From an uncultured Gilliamella sp. (GTDB lineage Bacteria > Pseudomonadota > Gammaproteobacteria > Enterobacterales > Orbaceae), in contig CALYPG010000004.1 of assembly GCA_945271295.1 (NCBI GenBank), positions 84,300 to 148,299 on the forward strand: a DNA stretch of 64,000 bases. The letters are read 5' to 3'. This document shows positions 23,819 through 33,109 of this stretch, piece by piece. The notes under the pieces were generated by a model. That model ran no database searches. It had not been told where the DNA came from and was given only the letters and a program-made list of their open reading frames with translations. The number at the start of each line of letters is the position of its first letter. Positions within the stretch are counted from its first letter, which is position 1. Made by a program: the position numbers and the translations under genes.

Positions 23819-23911
23819 TTTTCCTAATTAATGTTCTTGCCAAAATGTTTCAGGTCAGCTATACGTTTCAGTATAAATTGTATCTAAAAAATGCATTGTC
23901 TCATATTTTAG

Positions 23912-23929
23912 ATTGCATTTTTATGCAAT
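23912..23929. promoter_or_regulatory. ARG-box-like palindrome upstream of artP
   Basis: A perfect 18-bp palindrome, ATTGCATTTTTATGCAAT, lies 46 bp before the artP start. It keeps the TG..AT-WWWW-AT..CA layout of the E. coli ArgR half-site pair with two symmetric differences. Repression of an arginine transporter by ArgR is known in E. coli; its occurrence here is inferred. I did not find a convincing second box. Confidence 0.5.
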
Positions 23930-23975
23930 AAAAAGTAATATTTAGTCAATTTTAAACATTAAGCAATAATTAATA

Positions 23976-24704
23976 ATGAATATAGAATTAAAGCATATCA
24001 ACTGCTTTTATGGTAGCCATCAAGCATTAAATGATGTTTCTCTTTGTTATCCGCTTGGCGAAACGATTGTTTTATTAGGTCAAAGTGGTGCAGGCAAAAG
24101 CTCTTTATTAAAAGTATTTAATTTACTTGAAATCCCAACTTCAGGGGAAATGACTATCGCAAATTCGCATTTTGACTTTACAGAAAAAATCAGTGAACCA
24201 AAAGTACGAGAACTTAGGAAAAATGTTGGTATGGTTTTTCAAAATTATAATTTATGGCCGCATTTAACAGTAACTGAAAATTTAATTGAAGCACCATGTC
24301 AAGTATTGAAACTATCTAAGAAAGAAGCTAGTGATAAAGCAATGTCGATTTTAAAGCGATTACAAATTGATGAAATGGCACACCGCTATCCACTTCATCT
24401 TTCCGGTGGGCAGCAACAGCGAGTAGCTATTGCCAGAGCATTAATGATGGAACCACAGATTTTATTGTTTGATGAACCTACAGCCGCATTAGATCCAGCG
24501 ATTACATCACAAATTGCTGAAATTATTAATGAGCTTTCACAAACAGGCATAACACAAATTATTGTTACTCATGAAGTCGATTTTGCACGCAAAGTTGCCT
24601 CACAAGTAATTTACATGGAACAAGGTAAAATTATTGAGCAAGGACAACTAGATAGCTTTGCTCATCCAAAGACAGAACAATTTAAATCTTATTTATCGCA
24701 TTAA
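23976..24704 (+). CDS. artP: Arginine ABC transporter ATPase
   Basis: This is the ATPase of a polar amino-acid importer. It has Walker [10 protein letters not shown], the signature LSGGQQQR, Walker [13 protein letters not shown] and the switch histidine in [15 protein letters not shown] and [16 protein letters not shown] match E. coli ArtP closely (242 residues in both). It heads an operon with the binding protein and two permeases, in the enterobacterial artP-I-Q-M order. Confidence 0.93.
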   Translation: MNIELKHINCFYGSHQALNDVSLCYPLGETIVLLGQSGAGKSSLLKVFNLLEIPTSGEMTIANSHFDFTEKISEPKVRELRKNVGMVFQNYNLWPHLTVTENLIEAPCQVLKLSKKEASDKAMSILKRLQIDEMAHRYPLHLSGGQQQRVAIARALMMEPQILLFDEPTAALDPAITSQIAEIINELSQTGITQIIVTHEVDFARKVASQVIYMEQGKIIEQGQLDSFAHPKTEQFKSYLSH

Positions 24705-24727
24705 TTAATATGAAATTGGGTGGATAT

Positions 24728-25462
24728 ATGAAAAAAACTTTATTAGCTATCTTACTAGCAAGCACAGCTTTTGTTGCTCAGGCAGCTGAAAATCTAATTA
24801 TTGGCACTGAAGCGACTTATGCGCCTTTTGAATTTACTAATGACAAAAATGAAATCATTGGATTTGATATTGATGTAATCAATAAAATTTGTGATGAAAT
24901 GAAAGTCTCTTGCAAAATCGTTAATCAATCTTTCGATGGTTTAATTCCTAGTTTAAAAACACGTCGTATTGATGCTGCAATTGCAGGTATTGATATTACT
25001 CCTGAACGCCAAAAACAAGTTGATTTCACCAAAATTTATTATGATGATAGTTCAATTCAATTTATTACATTAAAAGACTCATTAACTACCTTAGATCAAT
25101 TAAAAGGTAAACGTGTAGGTATTCAAAAAGGTACCACTTATTCAAAATATATAAACGAAAAATACCCTGATGTTAAACCAGTTAGTTATGATAGCTATCA
25201 ATTTGCATTTTTAGATTTGAAAGCTAAACGTATTGATGCAATTGTAGCTAGTTCATTCGTTGCTGGTGATTGGCTAAGTAAAGATGCAGATATTATGCCA
25301 TTAAGTGATAAAATAACTGATCGTGAATTTTTTGGTGAAGGTTTAGGTATTGCTTTGCGTAAAGGTAATGAGCAATTACTAGATCAATTCAACCAAGCGA
25401 TAGATAAACTAAAAGCTAATGGTGAGTTAGATGCCATTTATAAAAAATGGTTTAACCAATAA
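24728..25462 (+). CDS. artI: Arginine-type ABC transporter periplasmic binding protein
   Basis: The protein starts at 24728 with a signal peptide cut after FVAQA. The mature domain is a family 3 solute-binding fold: NLIIGTEATYAPFEF, DVDVINKI-type helix, GLIPSLKTRRIDAAIAGI, TPERQKQVDF and GIALRKGN. It resembles E. coli ArtI/ArtJ, and which of the two cannot be resolved. A frame starting at 24710 is less likely because it adds residues before the signal peptide. A hairpin lies between this gene and artQ. Confidence 0.88.
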   Translation: MKKTLLAILLASTAFVAQAAENLIIGTEATYAPFEFTNDKNEIIGFDIDVINKICDEMKVSCKIVNQSFDGLIPSLKTRRIDAAIAGIDITPERQKQVDFTKIYYDDSSIQFITLKDSLTTLDQLKGKRVGIQKGTTYSKYINEKYPDVKPVSYDSYQFAFLDLKAKRIDAIVASSFVAGDWLSKDADIMPLSDKITDREFFGEGLGIALRKGNEQLLDQFNQAIDKLKANGELDAIYKKWFNQ

Positions 25463-25497
25463 TTTTATATATTTAATTCACTATATTAGTGTGATCT

Positions 25498-25529
25498 CGC
25501 CGCATTATATTGCGGCGAATTTATTTTTT
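25498..25529 (+). terminator. Intra-operon hairpin between artI and artQ
   Basis: CGCCGCA (25498-25504) pairs with TGCGGCG (25511-25517) around a 6-nt loop. A T-rich stretch ending in TTTTTT follows. It stands out as GC-rich in AT-rich DNA. It could stop part of the transcripts or protect the upstream mRNA, so that the binding protein is made in excess over the permeases. Confidence 0.7.
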
Positions 25530-25549
25530 AATTTAACTATGGTTTTTTT

Positions 25550-26323
25550 ATGTTAGATTTTTTAGCAAATGGAATGAATTGGCTCTTGTCCATTTTTGAT
25601 GGATACATTTTACCATTAGCCCAAGCAACGTTAATCACAATATCATTGGCAACTGTGTCATTAATCATTGGGATGATCTTGGCTTTTGTCTTTACCCTAT
25701 TAGAATCGGCGCCGTTCAAACCTGTTGCCTGGTTAATGTCGTTATTTAATTTAACGATTCGTGCATTACCTGAATTATTAATTGTCTTAGCAATTTATAA
25801 TGGATTACCATTGTTATTGAAGGCCTTAAATGATGGAATTACTATCTCTCTTGGTATTACATCTTTTATTTTACAAATTAATATTACTAATACTCAGCCA
25901 GATCCATTTTTATGTGGTGTGATTGCATTATCATTACTTTATGCTGTCTATGCTTCACAAACACTGCGCGGTGCATTTAAAGCTATTTCAAGTGGGCAAA
26001 AGCAAGCTGCTCAAGTTCTTGGATTAAGCAAATCCCGTACGTTCTTTCGCATTATTATGCCGCAAATGTGGCGTCATGCTTTACCTGGATTAAGTAATCA
26101 ATGGTTAATTTTATTAAAAGATACTGCATTAGTTTCAGCAATAGCTATTGACGACCTAATGATGCAAACAAAAACGATAATCGCCAGAACAAATCAACCA
26201 TTTATCTGGTATTTTATTGCTATGATTATTTATTTAATAATTTCGGTTTTAAGCCAAAAAGTAATTCAAAGAATTGAAAAAAGAGCAATTTATTTTGAAC
26301 AATCTAATTCAGTTAATAGGTAA
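25550..26323 (+). CDS. artQ: Arginine ABC transporter permease ArtQ
   Basis: This inner-membrane permease has about five helices and the HisMQ-type cytoplasmic loop, seen as QAAQVLGLSKSRTFFRIIMPQMWRHALPG. DPFLCGVIALSLLYAVYASQTLRGA aligns with E. coli ArtQ. It has 257 residues against 238, with a longer N-terminus and an insertion near residue 100. artM starts 4 bp after its stop. Confidence 0.92.
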   Translation: MLDFLANGMNWLLSIFDGYILPLAQATLITISLATVSLIIGMILAFVFTLLESAPFKPVAWLMSLFNLTIRALPELLIVLAIYNGLPLLLKALNDGITISLGITSFILQINITNTQPDPFLCGVIALSLLYAVYASQTLRGAFKAISSGQKQAAQVLGLSKSRTFFRIIMPQMWRHALPGLSNQWLILLKDTALVSAIAIDDLMMQTKTIIARTNQPFIWYFIAMIIYLIISVLSQKVIQRIEKRAIYFEQSNSVNR

Positions 26324-26327
26324 TAGT

Positions 26328-27005
26328 ATGTCAGATAATTTTATCTACTATCTTAAAATCATTATTCAAGGTCTTCCTGATACATTAAGTCTGAGCGTTT
26401 TGGGTATTTTATCAGCAGGACTATTAGCGATTATTTTTTCTTGTTTATTATCATTGAATTCTTATATTTCGTCTAAAATCATTCGTATTTATATTACGAT
26501 ATTTACTGGTTCTCCATTACTTGTACAACTATTTTTAATCTATTATGGACCATCACAATTTGGTAATATTTTAAGTAAAGTACCAACTTTTTATAACATC
26601 ATTTCTTCACCTTGGTTTTGTGCTTATTTAGCTTTAACACTAAATAGCGCTGCTTATACTACGCAAATTTTTTATGGAGCATTAAAGTCTGTTCCACAAG
26701 GTCAATGGCAAGCTTGTAAAGCTTTAGGTATGAATAAATGCCAAACGCTGAAAGTAGTATTACCATATGCCTTGAAACGAGCGCTTTCAACCTACTCCAA
26801 TGAAGTCGTTTTTGTAGTAAAAGGAACCGCATTAGCATCAATGATCCCAGTAATGGATGTTATGGGATATAGTGGTCTATTAAATGGTGAATACTATGAT
26901 TTTTCTATTTTTATCGTGGCTGGACTAATATACCTCTTGATAAACGGTTTATTAAGCACCATTATGAGGTTAATAGAGAAAAAAGCCCTCACATTTGAAA
27001 ACTAA
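26328..27005 (+). CDS. artM: Arginine ABC transporter permease ArtM
   Basis: The partner permease of ArtQ carries [17 protein letters not shown] at the N-terminus and the EAA loop [25 protein letters not shown]. The ATG at 26328 gives 225 residues (222 in E. coli); the frame opening at 26274 lies inside artQ. The stop is two bases before the uvrC ATG, so uvrC may be partly co-transcribed. Confidence 0.92.
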   Translation: MSDNFIYYLKIIIQGLPDTLSLSVLGILSAGLLAIIFSCLLSLNSYISSKIIRIYITIFTGSPLLVQLFLIYYGPSQFGNILSKVPTFYNIISSPWFCAYLALTLNSAAYTTQIFYGALKSVPQGQWQACKALGMNKCQTLKVVLPYALKRALSTYSNEVVFVVKGTALASMIPVMDVMGYSGLLNGEYYDFSIFIVAGLIYLLINGLLSTIMRLIEKKALTFEN

Positions 27006-27006
27006 T

Positions 27007-28842
27007 ATGAGCCAATTTGATTCAATAGCCTTCTTAAAAACTGTCCCACATAAACCAGGTATTTATCAGATGTTTAATGATAAAGAGACGATTATATATG
27101 TGGGCAAAGCCAAAGATCTTAAGAATCGTCTAAAAAGTTATTTCAATAGCAGTAAAAAAACAATAAAAACTGATAGATTAGTGAGTCATATTCATCGAAT
27201 TGAATTTACGATAACTAATACCGAAACTGAAGCATTATTGCTTGAACAAACATACATCAAAAAATATCAACCTCGTTATAATGTACTTTTGAAGGATGAT
27301 AAAAGTTACCCTTTTATTAAACTCAGCAAAGAACGACATCCACAACTATCACTTTATCGAGGTGCAATTAATCGCAAAAAAGACGAATTTTTTGGTCCAT
27401 ATCCAAGTGGATATGCTGTCAAACAAATATTGACCTTATTACAAAAAACCTTTCCGATAAGGCAATGCTTAAACACTACTTACCGCAATCGAACTCGTCC
27501 ATGTTTGCAATATCAAATCAAACGTTGTTTAGGGCCTTGTGTACCGGGTTTAGTCAGTGATGAAGATTATGAAGAACAAGTTAATTATGTAAGATTATTT
27601 CTATCAGGACAATCTGAACAAATTTTACAAAAAATAACAGAAGATATGCATAAAGCAAGTAGTGAGTTAAATTTCGAGAAAGCCGCAGTACTGCGCGATC
27701 AATTACAAGCTATCAAGCATATTAATGAAAAACAAGCAATCTATAATAATAACGACAACCTTGATGTGATCGGCTTCCATTATGAATTAGGTTTAGCTTG
27801 TATTTATGTTTTATTTATTCGCAATGGTCAAACATTTGGTCATCGCTCTTACTTTCCTAAAGTACCGTCTAATACAGAATTGGAAGAAGTGATTGAAACA
27901 TTTTTAGGACAATTTTATCTACAAGGCAATCAAAATCGTAATATCCCGAAAAAGATTTTACTTAACTTTTCTCTTTCCGACAAACAACCTATGGAAGAGA
28001 CACTGTCACTTTTAGCCGAGCATCAGGTAAAATTGGTGGATGAGCCTAAAGGTGATAATCTAAAATTACTAAATATTGCCACCATAAATGCACAAACTGA
28101 AGTCAAAAATAAGTTGCTAGAAAATTCCACAATAAAACAACGATATGATGCGCTTAAAACCTTCTTAGGTATTGATAAAATCAATCGTATGGAATGTTTT
28201 GATATCAGCCATTTTATGGGTAAAAATACTATAGCTTCTTGTGTTGTTTTTGATGAAACTGGTCCAGTTAAATCTGAATTTCGTCGTTATAATATTACTG
28301 GTATCACTCCTGGTGATGATTATGCAGCAATGGAACAAGTCTTAACACGTCGCTATAGCAAAAAAGATCTACCAGATGAAAAAATACCAGATATCATATT
28401 CATTGATGGTGGCAAAGGACAATTAAATCAAGCATTACACGTATTTGCACAATTAGAGGTAAATTGGGATAAATCACACCCAATTTTAATTGGGGTGGCA
28501 AAAGGTGCGGAACGTAAAGAAGGGTTAGAAACGCTTTTTTTTGAAGCACATGGCACTGGACATTATCTAGATGAACATTCCCCTGCTCTATTATTAATTC
28601 AGCAAATTCGTAATGCTTCGCATGATCATGCTATTGTTGGACAACGTAAAAAAGGTGTTAAGCAACTGACAGATAGTGCTTTGGAACATATCGAAGGCAT
28701 CGGCGCGAAAAAGAGACAGGCATTACTTAAGCATTTTGGCGGGTTAAGAGAGCTAAAAAATGCGAGTATCGATGAAATTGCACAAGTTCAAGGTATTTCA
28801 AAATCATTAGCTGAAAAAATTTATCTAAATTTACAACAATAA
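27007..28842 (+). CDS. uvrC: Excinuclease ABC subunit C
   Basis: UvrC makes both incisions in nucleotide excision repair. The GIY-YIG domain (about 14-95, KPGIYQM and [13 protein letters not shown]), cysteine-rich segment ([13 protein letters not shown]), UVR motif (about 200-235), RNase H-like domain ([21 protein letters not shown]) and C-terminal helix-hairpin-helix pair are all present. The length is 611 residues. In E. coli uvrC lies between uvrY and pgsA; here uvrY is replaced by the art operon. Confidence 0.97.
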   Translation: MSQFDSIAFLKTVPHKPGIYQMFNDKETIIYVGKAKDLKNRLKSYFNSSKKTIKTDRLVSHIHRIEFTITNTETEALLLEQTYIKKYQPRYNVLLKDDKSYPFIKLSKERHPQLSLYRGAINRKKDEFFGPYPSGYAVKQILTLLQKTFPIRQCLNTTYRNRTRPCLQYQIKRCLGPCVPGLVSDEDYEEQVNYVRLFLSGQSEQILQKITEDMHKASSELNFEKAAVLRDQLQAIKHINEKQAIYNNNDNLDVIGFHYELGLACIYVLFIRNGQTFGHRSYFPKVPSNTELEEVIETFLGQFYLQGNQNRNIPKKILLNFSLSDKQPMEETLSLLAEHQVKLVDEPKGDNLKLLNIATINAQTEVKNKLLENSTIKQRYDALKTFLGIDKINRMECFDISHFMGKNTIASCVVFDETGPVKSEFRRYNITGITPGDDYAAMEQVLTRRYSKKDLPDEKIPDIIFIDGGKGQLNQALHVFAQLEVNWDKSHPILIGVAKGAERKEGLETLFFEAHGTGHYLDEHSPALLLIQQIRNASHDHAIVGQRKKGVKQLTDSALEHIEGIGAKKRQALLKHFGGLRELKNASIDEIAQVQGISKSLAEKIYLNLQQ

Positions 28843-28949
28843 CACATTGAAAAATTAACATTTTTCAGGCAACATAAGCATCAAGAAAATACTGTTTTTT
28901 TAACTATCGCTAATGGTTTGATTAATAAAACAAAAAGAGCATATGTCAC

Positions 28950-29504
28950 ATGAAAATCAATTTTCCAACAATCTTAACATTATTTAGAATTATTTTAATT
29001 CCTTTTTTTGTGCTGGCATTTTATCTATTCCCTGATGAATGGTCAGGCTTTTTTTCTGCACTATTATTTTTAATAGCAGCAGTGACAGATGTTTTAGATG
29101 GTTACCTTGCTCGTCGCTTAGGCCAAACAACCAAATTTGGTGCATTTTTAGACCCTGTTGCTGATAAAATTATGGTTACTATCGCTTTAGTACTCATCAC
29201 TCAATATTATCAAGCATGGTGGATTTCAGTTCCGGCTATTATTATTGTTTCTCGTGAAATTGTTATTTCAGCCTTACGTGAATGGATGGCTGAAATGGGT
29301 AAACGAAATAATGTAAAAGTGTCCTCAATAGGTAAAATTAAAACCATTGCTCAAATGACTGCATTAACTTGGTTACTTTGGCGCCCTTGTGATTTAGTCA
29401 TTTATGCAGGTTTAATAGCGTTATTAATTGCAACCATTTTAACACTACTTTCAATGTGTCAATATTTATGGATAGCACATAGCGATTTACTTGATGACGA
29501 ATAG
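28950..29504 (+). CDS. pgsA: CDP-diacylglycerol-glycerol-3-phosphate phosphatidyltransferase
   Basis: PgsA makes phosphatidylglycerol-phosphate at the inner membrane, the committed step to PG and cardiolipin. The CDP-alcohol phosphotransferase motif is complete in [13 protein letters not shown] followed by [10 protein letters not shown], holding the four aspartates. It has 184 residues with about five membrane helices. It lies just downstream of uvrC and upstream of tRNA genes, as in E. coli (uvrC-pgsA-glyW-cysT-leuZ). Confidence 0.96.
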   Translation: MKINFPTILTLFRIILIPFFVLAFYLFPDEWSGFFSALLFLIAAVTDVLDGYLARRLGQTTKFGAFLDPVADKIMVTIALVLITQYYQAWWISVPAIIIVSREIVISALREWMAEMGKRNNVKVSSIGKIKTIAQMTALTWLLWRPCDLVIYAGLIALLIATILTLLSMCQYLWIAHSDLLDDE

Positions 29505-29602
29505 TTGCTTATATCCTATTTTATTAAAATACCAAAATGTAGCTAATTAATTAAAAAACCAGACAAACATTGAGCAATTAATCAATTATTTTCATTTTTT
29601 TA

Positions 29603-29630
29603 TTGACTGAATAAATAAGATGGGTAAAAT
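29603..29630 (+). promoter_or_regulatory. Probable promoter of the tRNA pair
   Basis: TTGACT (29603-29608) and TAAAAT (29625-29630) are 16 bp apart. They lie about 43 bp before the tRNA-Leu 5' end, a fitting distance for a short leader removed by RNase P. Confidence 0.55.
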
Positions 29631-29672
29631 GCACAGCATTCAAAGCGATGTTGTAACAAATATCTGTTTTGA

Positions 29673-29760
29673 GCCCGGGTGGTGAAATCGGTAGACACAA
29701 GGGATTTAAAATCCCTCGGCCTTTTTGGCCGTGCGAGTTCAAGTCTCGCCCCGGGCACCA
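29673..29760 (+). tRNA. leuZ: tRNA-Leu (anticodon UAA)
   Basis: The acceptor stem GCCCGGG/CCCGGGC, encoded ACCA tail, anticodon loop with TAA inside GGGAT..ATCCC, a long variable arm (CTCGGCCTTTTTGGCCG) and a GTTCAAGTC T-loop form a complete class II tRNA of 88 nt. It resembles E. coli leuZ. Short frames across it are not genes. Confidence 0.97.
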
Positions 29761-29779
29761 CTTAATTAACATCTCATAT

Positions 29780-29855
29780 GCGGGAATAGCTCAGTTGGTA
29801 GAGCGCAACCTTGCCAAGGTTGAGGTCGCGAGTTCGAACCTCGTTTCCCGCTCCA
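29780..29855 (+). tRNA. glyW: tRNA-Gly (anticodon GCC)
   Basis: This 76-nt cloverleaf has GCGGGAA/TTCCCGC acceptor arms, D-loop AGCTCAGTTGGTAGAGC, anticodon GCC in CCTTGCCAAGG, T-loop GTTCGAACC and an encoded CCA. It is nearly identical to E. coli glyW. The order relative to leuZ is swapped and cysT is missing from the cluster. The accessory region begins directly after it. Confidence 0.97.
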
Positions 29856-30122
29856 AGTTTTCATGCCAATATTTCCTATAACGTCCAGTTTTATCATAAA
29901 ATCAAATTGTTGTTCTCCCCCATTCTGTCAAACCGTTGACGTGGTAGAACAATTACTGGATTTACGTTATCCATGGCAGCCTTATTTACAGTGTCACCGA
30001 ACCAAGCCAAAAGATATCATCAGTAAAAATATCCTTGTAAATACCCCATTCTTAGTACACAACTCACGTTGAAAATTACTCCGGATGTTTTAGTGTTTTA
30101 TATTTAATCGGCGTTATATTAT
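29856..30122 (+). other. Gene-free segment after tRNA-Gly
   Basis: An open frame at 29863-30072 encodes 69 residues with no recognisable motif, signal or ribosome site, and I do not call it a gene. No repeat of the tRNA-Gly 3' end was seen that would mark an integration site. The segment leads into the IS3 remnant. Confidence 0.5.
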
Positions 30123-30740
30123 TTAATGCCTCATGGGTCTTTCGGTATTATAAATGGTTAACCACTCCTCAGTTATTTTCCTTACTTGCTTCTGATTGTT
30201 AAAAAGATATAAGTCCAATATTTCTATTCGATAAATACGATTAAATCGTTCAATATAGTCAATTCCATTTATAACCAAGCTTTCTGATGCGATTAAAACA
30301 TTTAGGAAAACCCCAACGTAAATGCTGGTCGATAATCGTATTGAGTATTGAAATAATCTCGAATCATCCTGTAACTTAGGTTGATAATAGTAAGCACAGC
30401 GACTTAAGCCAACAATTGCACAACTTAGGGCTATAGTAAGGCATTTAATGGTTTGTAATTTCTCTGCCCATCTCTTACGAGCCTTAGTTGGCACTACAGC
30501 TTTTTCATGATTTCTTCCTGTAACTGTGATTTTAAACTCAATTGCGCAACCATTTGTTTAATATTACGATTTTCTGATTCTAATTCCTTTAATCGCTTGA
30601 TATCTGAGGTGTCCATACCGTCCTATTTTTCTCGCCATTTGTAAAAAGTTGAGTTTCCTATGGCATATTTTTGGCAAAGCTCCTTAACCGGAATGCCAGC
30701 TTCAGCTTCTTTTACTTTTCTTTTCTAAGCGCAATAATCC
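30123..30740 (-). mobile_element. Decayed IS3-family element (orfA and orfB remnants)
   Basis: On the minus strand, orfA survives at about 30615-30720 as EAEAGIPVKELCQKY and NSTFYKWREK then a stop. It resumes in another frame with MDTSDIKRLKELESENRN. The orfB remnant (30123-30494) begins KCLTIALSCAIVGLSRCAYYY, typical of IS3 transposases. It then jumps to the end segment ERFNRIYRIEILDLYLFNN and EEWLTIYNTERPMRH. The region between, which holds the DDE catalytic core, is deleted or scrambled. No terminal inverted repeats were found. It cannot transpose itself. Confidence 0.85.
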
Positions 30741-30990
30741 GTTGCTCCTCTGGCGTTAATTCGCAGCGACTAATTTTATTGGGGGCAAGTTTATTGATCG
30801 AGGGTTGATTACCTATGCCAAAATGATTGGTTAGTTTACTTATAAAAAAGGTGTGCATTTATCAGTGCATAATCAGCGGATTGTTGTTTGAATTTAAGAC
30901 TAAATTTTTTGACCATGCTAATTTTTTCTATGATTTTTATTTATAACATAGAAGAGACTTCCATCTACTTTTTAGATGAAGATCTGTGCA

Positions 30991-31617
30991 CTATTCAAGT
31001 TGAAAACTCACTAAAAAAAAGTCTCTTGGATAATCATCCTTTTCAATAAAGAACTTATTGTGTACTCTAAACATAACTTTTAATTTAGGATTAAGCTTCC
31101 AATGATAAGTGTATAAATAAAAGGAGCCAAGTTCTTTTCCATTTGACACAATTACTTTTTTATTTTTCTCTTCAAAAATTAAATCCAATTCTTCGGTAAA
31201 ATCTTCAGCAGTAAATAAAGTTGTTAACTCATTAGTATTAAATCTATTGTGATCAAACGAAATATTACCGGAATTCCAAGCAATCCCATCTTTGTTATTT
31301 TTAGTTAAATTTAATTTTAAAAATAGATTTTTAGTTAAAGACACTTTATCTATCGGACCATTTTTTGGATACTTATAACTGAAACTATCAAAAAATTTTG
31401 ATTCTTTTTGTTCTTCTAATAAATTATTATCATTTAATACTCTTATTGCTATCTTAATCGTTGTCATTAACTCTTCTCGCTCTGGCGGTGTCAGTCTATT
31501 TGTAAAATCAGGTTTAGCCATGCTATTTTCGCCAGTAATAGTTGAACCTTTAGTTGCGCCCGTGCTAATAATTGGTTTGATCAAAAGCAATGTTAATAAA
31601 ATAAATTTTATATTCAT
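30991..31617 (-). CDS. Secreted protein of unknown function
   Basis: The ATG at 31617 has AGGAG at 5 nt. The product of 208 residues begins with a signal peptide (MNIKFILLTLLLIKPIIS) and has no other membrane segment. The mature part is polar and Lys/Asp/Asn-rich, with a PPEREELMTTIKIAIRVL helix and C-terminal beta-like strands. It is not recognised. It stands alone between an IS3 remnant and the sugar transporter operon. Small exported orphans of this kind recur in this window near T6SS-type genes; an immunity role is only a guess. Confidence 0.6.
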   Translation of the reverse strand: MNIKFILLTLLLIKPIISTGATKGSTITGENSMAKPDFTNRLTPPEREELMTTIKIAIRVLNDNNLLEEQKESKFFDSFSYKYPKNGPIDKVSLTKNLFLKLNLTKNNKDGIAWNSGNISFDHNRFNTNELTTLFTAEDFTEELDLIFEEKNKKVIVSNGKELGSFYLYTYHWKLNPKLKVMFRVHNKFFIEKDDYPRDFFLVSFQLE

Positions 31618-32170
31618 CAAGACTCCTAGTTTGACTTTTTACTTTGGTATGCCCATACTTTTTAGTATTTTATTGTCTTAATTGGCAAACAGTAACGTTC
31701 CGCTCCTCATTTAGCTGGTATTAGGCTTTGAGTGACCTATCGATGTGCAGCCAAATTTTTTAATAAATTATCTAGTCACTTATTTAAGAATAAAACACTA
31801 ATCCTAAAATAAAAACAGTTTTTTTTATACTGCCTTCTTATACACTCACACTTTCAAAATGAAATCATAATTTAATTATTTACTTTTATTTCGAAAATTT
31901 GAGAGTTATATCACAACAATATTTACATCAATAACTATACTTATAACTGGTAACATTGTGTTACACGTATTTACCGAAATATTAAGATTTTAATTTGATA
32001 TTACGGTAAGTAAAAAAAGAGAATTAAAAATCTCAGTTTTACTAAACCAGATTTTTAACTATTTGCATTACATTTTATAAGTTACAAGATTGTTATATTT
32101 TAAAATTTAGATGAATTATTCTTTTTTTGTTAAGGTTAATTCGCATTCTTATAAATAAAGGACTTTTTCT
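31618..32170 (+). promoter_or_regulatory. Upstream region of the sugar ABC operon, with CRP-like site
   Basis: About 550 bp without a gene. At 31900-31915 TGAGA-N6-TCACA differs from the CRP consensus (TGTGA-N6-TCACA) at one base. It lies about 255 bp before the binding-protein ATG. The start codon is preceded by AAAGGA at 8 nt. No other structured element was recognised. Confidence 0.45.
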
Positions 32171-33058
32171 ATGAAAAAAATACCAAAACTCATTTGTATG
32201 GTTGCCCTATTTTTTTTCACTTTGGGTGCATATGCTAAGCAAAATCATATTGGTGTTTCATTATTAACACAACAACACCCTTTTTATATATCTTTAGCTA
32301 ATGCCATAGAGCAAAAAGCTCAAAAAGAAAATGTTGTTTTATCGTTATCTATAGCAAATCAAGATCTCAATAAACAAATTTCAGATATAGAAGATTTCAT
32401 TACTAAAAAAGTTGATTTAATTATTATATCGCCGGTTGATTCTAAAGGCGTACAAGCTGCCATTTTGAAAGCTGAAAAGGCCAATATTCCTGTTTTTACG
32501 GTTGATGTACCCGCCATTGGTGTTAGAGTTGTGAGTCATATTGCAACAAATAATTACGCTGGTGGTGTTACTGCAGGAGAATTGATGGGGAAACTACTAA
32601 ACGGAAAAGGCACTGTTGGTATTATCGATTATCCAATGGTGCAATCAGTAGTTGATCGCATAGAAGGATTTAAAAAAGGTTTATCTAAAACACCTGGTGT
32701 CAAAATTGTTTCTATCCAAACTGGTATTACCCGAGCAGAAGCACTTACTGTTGCACAAAATATGTTACAGGCTTATCCAACCTTAAATGGTATTTTTGGT
32801 TTTGGTGATGATGCTGCACTATCTGCAGTTATCGCAGCAAAATCAGTTAAAAATAATGATATAAAAATTATCGGTTTTGATGGTATGGACGAAGCAAGAA
32901 AAGCCGTAGATAAAGAAAAAACATTTGTTGCTGTAATCCAGCAATACCCGGATAAATTGGGTGAAATAGCAATATCCACTGCAATTGACTACCTAAATGG
33001 TAAAAAAGTCGATGAAGTAATCCCCGTAATGCCTGGCATATATACAGGAAAAGAATAA
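32171..33058 (+). CDS. Ribose-type sugar ABC transporter, periplasmic binding protein
   Basis: The protein has a signal peptide (to about residue 22, GAYA) followed by a type I periplasmic binding fold: HIGVSLLTQQHPFYISLANAIEQ, KKVDLIIISPVDSKGVQAAI, GVRVVSHIATNNYAGG, GIFGFGDDAALSAV and IIGFDGMDEARKAV. This is the RbsB family, 295 residues. The ligand is not predictable beyond a monosaccharide or sugar alcohol. It is the first gene of a transporter operon ending in a PfkB kinase. Confidence 0.9.
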   Translation: MKKIPKLICMVALFFFTLGAYAKQNHIGVSLLTQQHPFYISLANAIEQKAQKENVVLSLSIANQDLNKQISDIEDFITKKVDLIIISPVDSKGVQAAILKAEKANIPVFTVDVPAIGVRVVSHIATNNYAGGVTAGELMGKLLNGKGTVGIIDYPMVQSVVDRIEGFKKGLSKTPGVKIVSIQTGITRAEALTVAQNMLQAYPTLNGIFGFGDDAALSAVIAAKSVKNNDIKIIGFDGMDEARKAVDKEKTFVAVIQQYPDKLGEIAISTAIDYLNGKKVDEVIPVMPGIYTGKE

Positions 33059-33109
33059 TTCAAAATTAGGGATAGGATAATAACTATCCCTCTTACAAGG
33101 AATCAACTA

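Noticed and set aside
29578..29881. ORFs on both strands over the tRNA pair
   Set aside because: They are translations of tRNA-Leu and tRNA-Gly.
29863..30072. 69-codon ORF right after tRNA-Gly
   Set aside because: No ribosome site, no motif and odd composition; it starts at the tRNA 3' flank and is probably chance.
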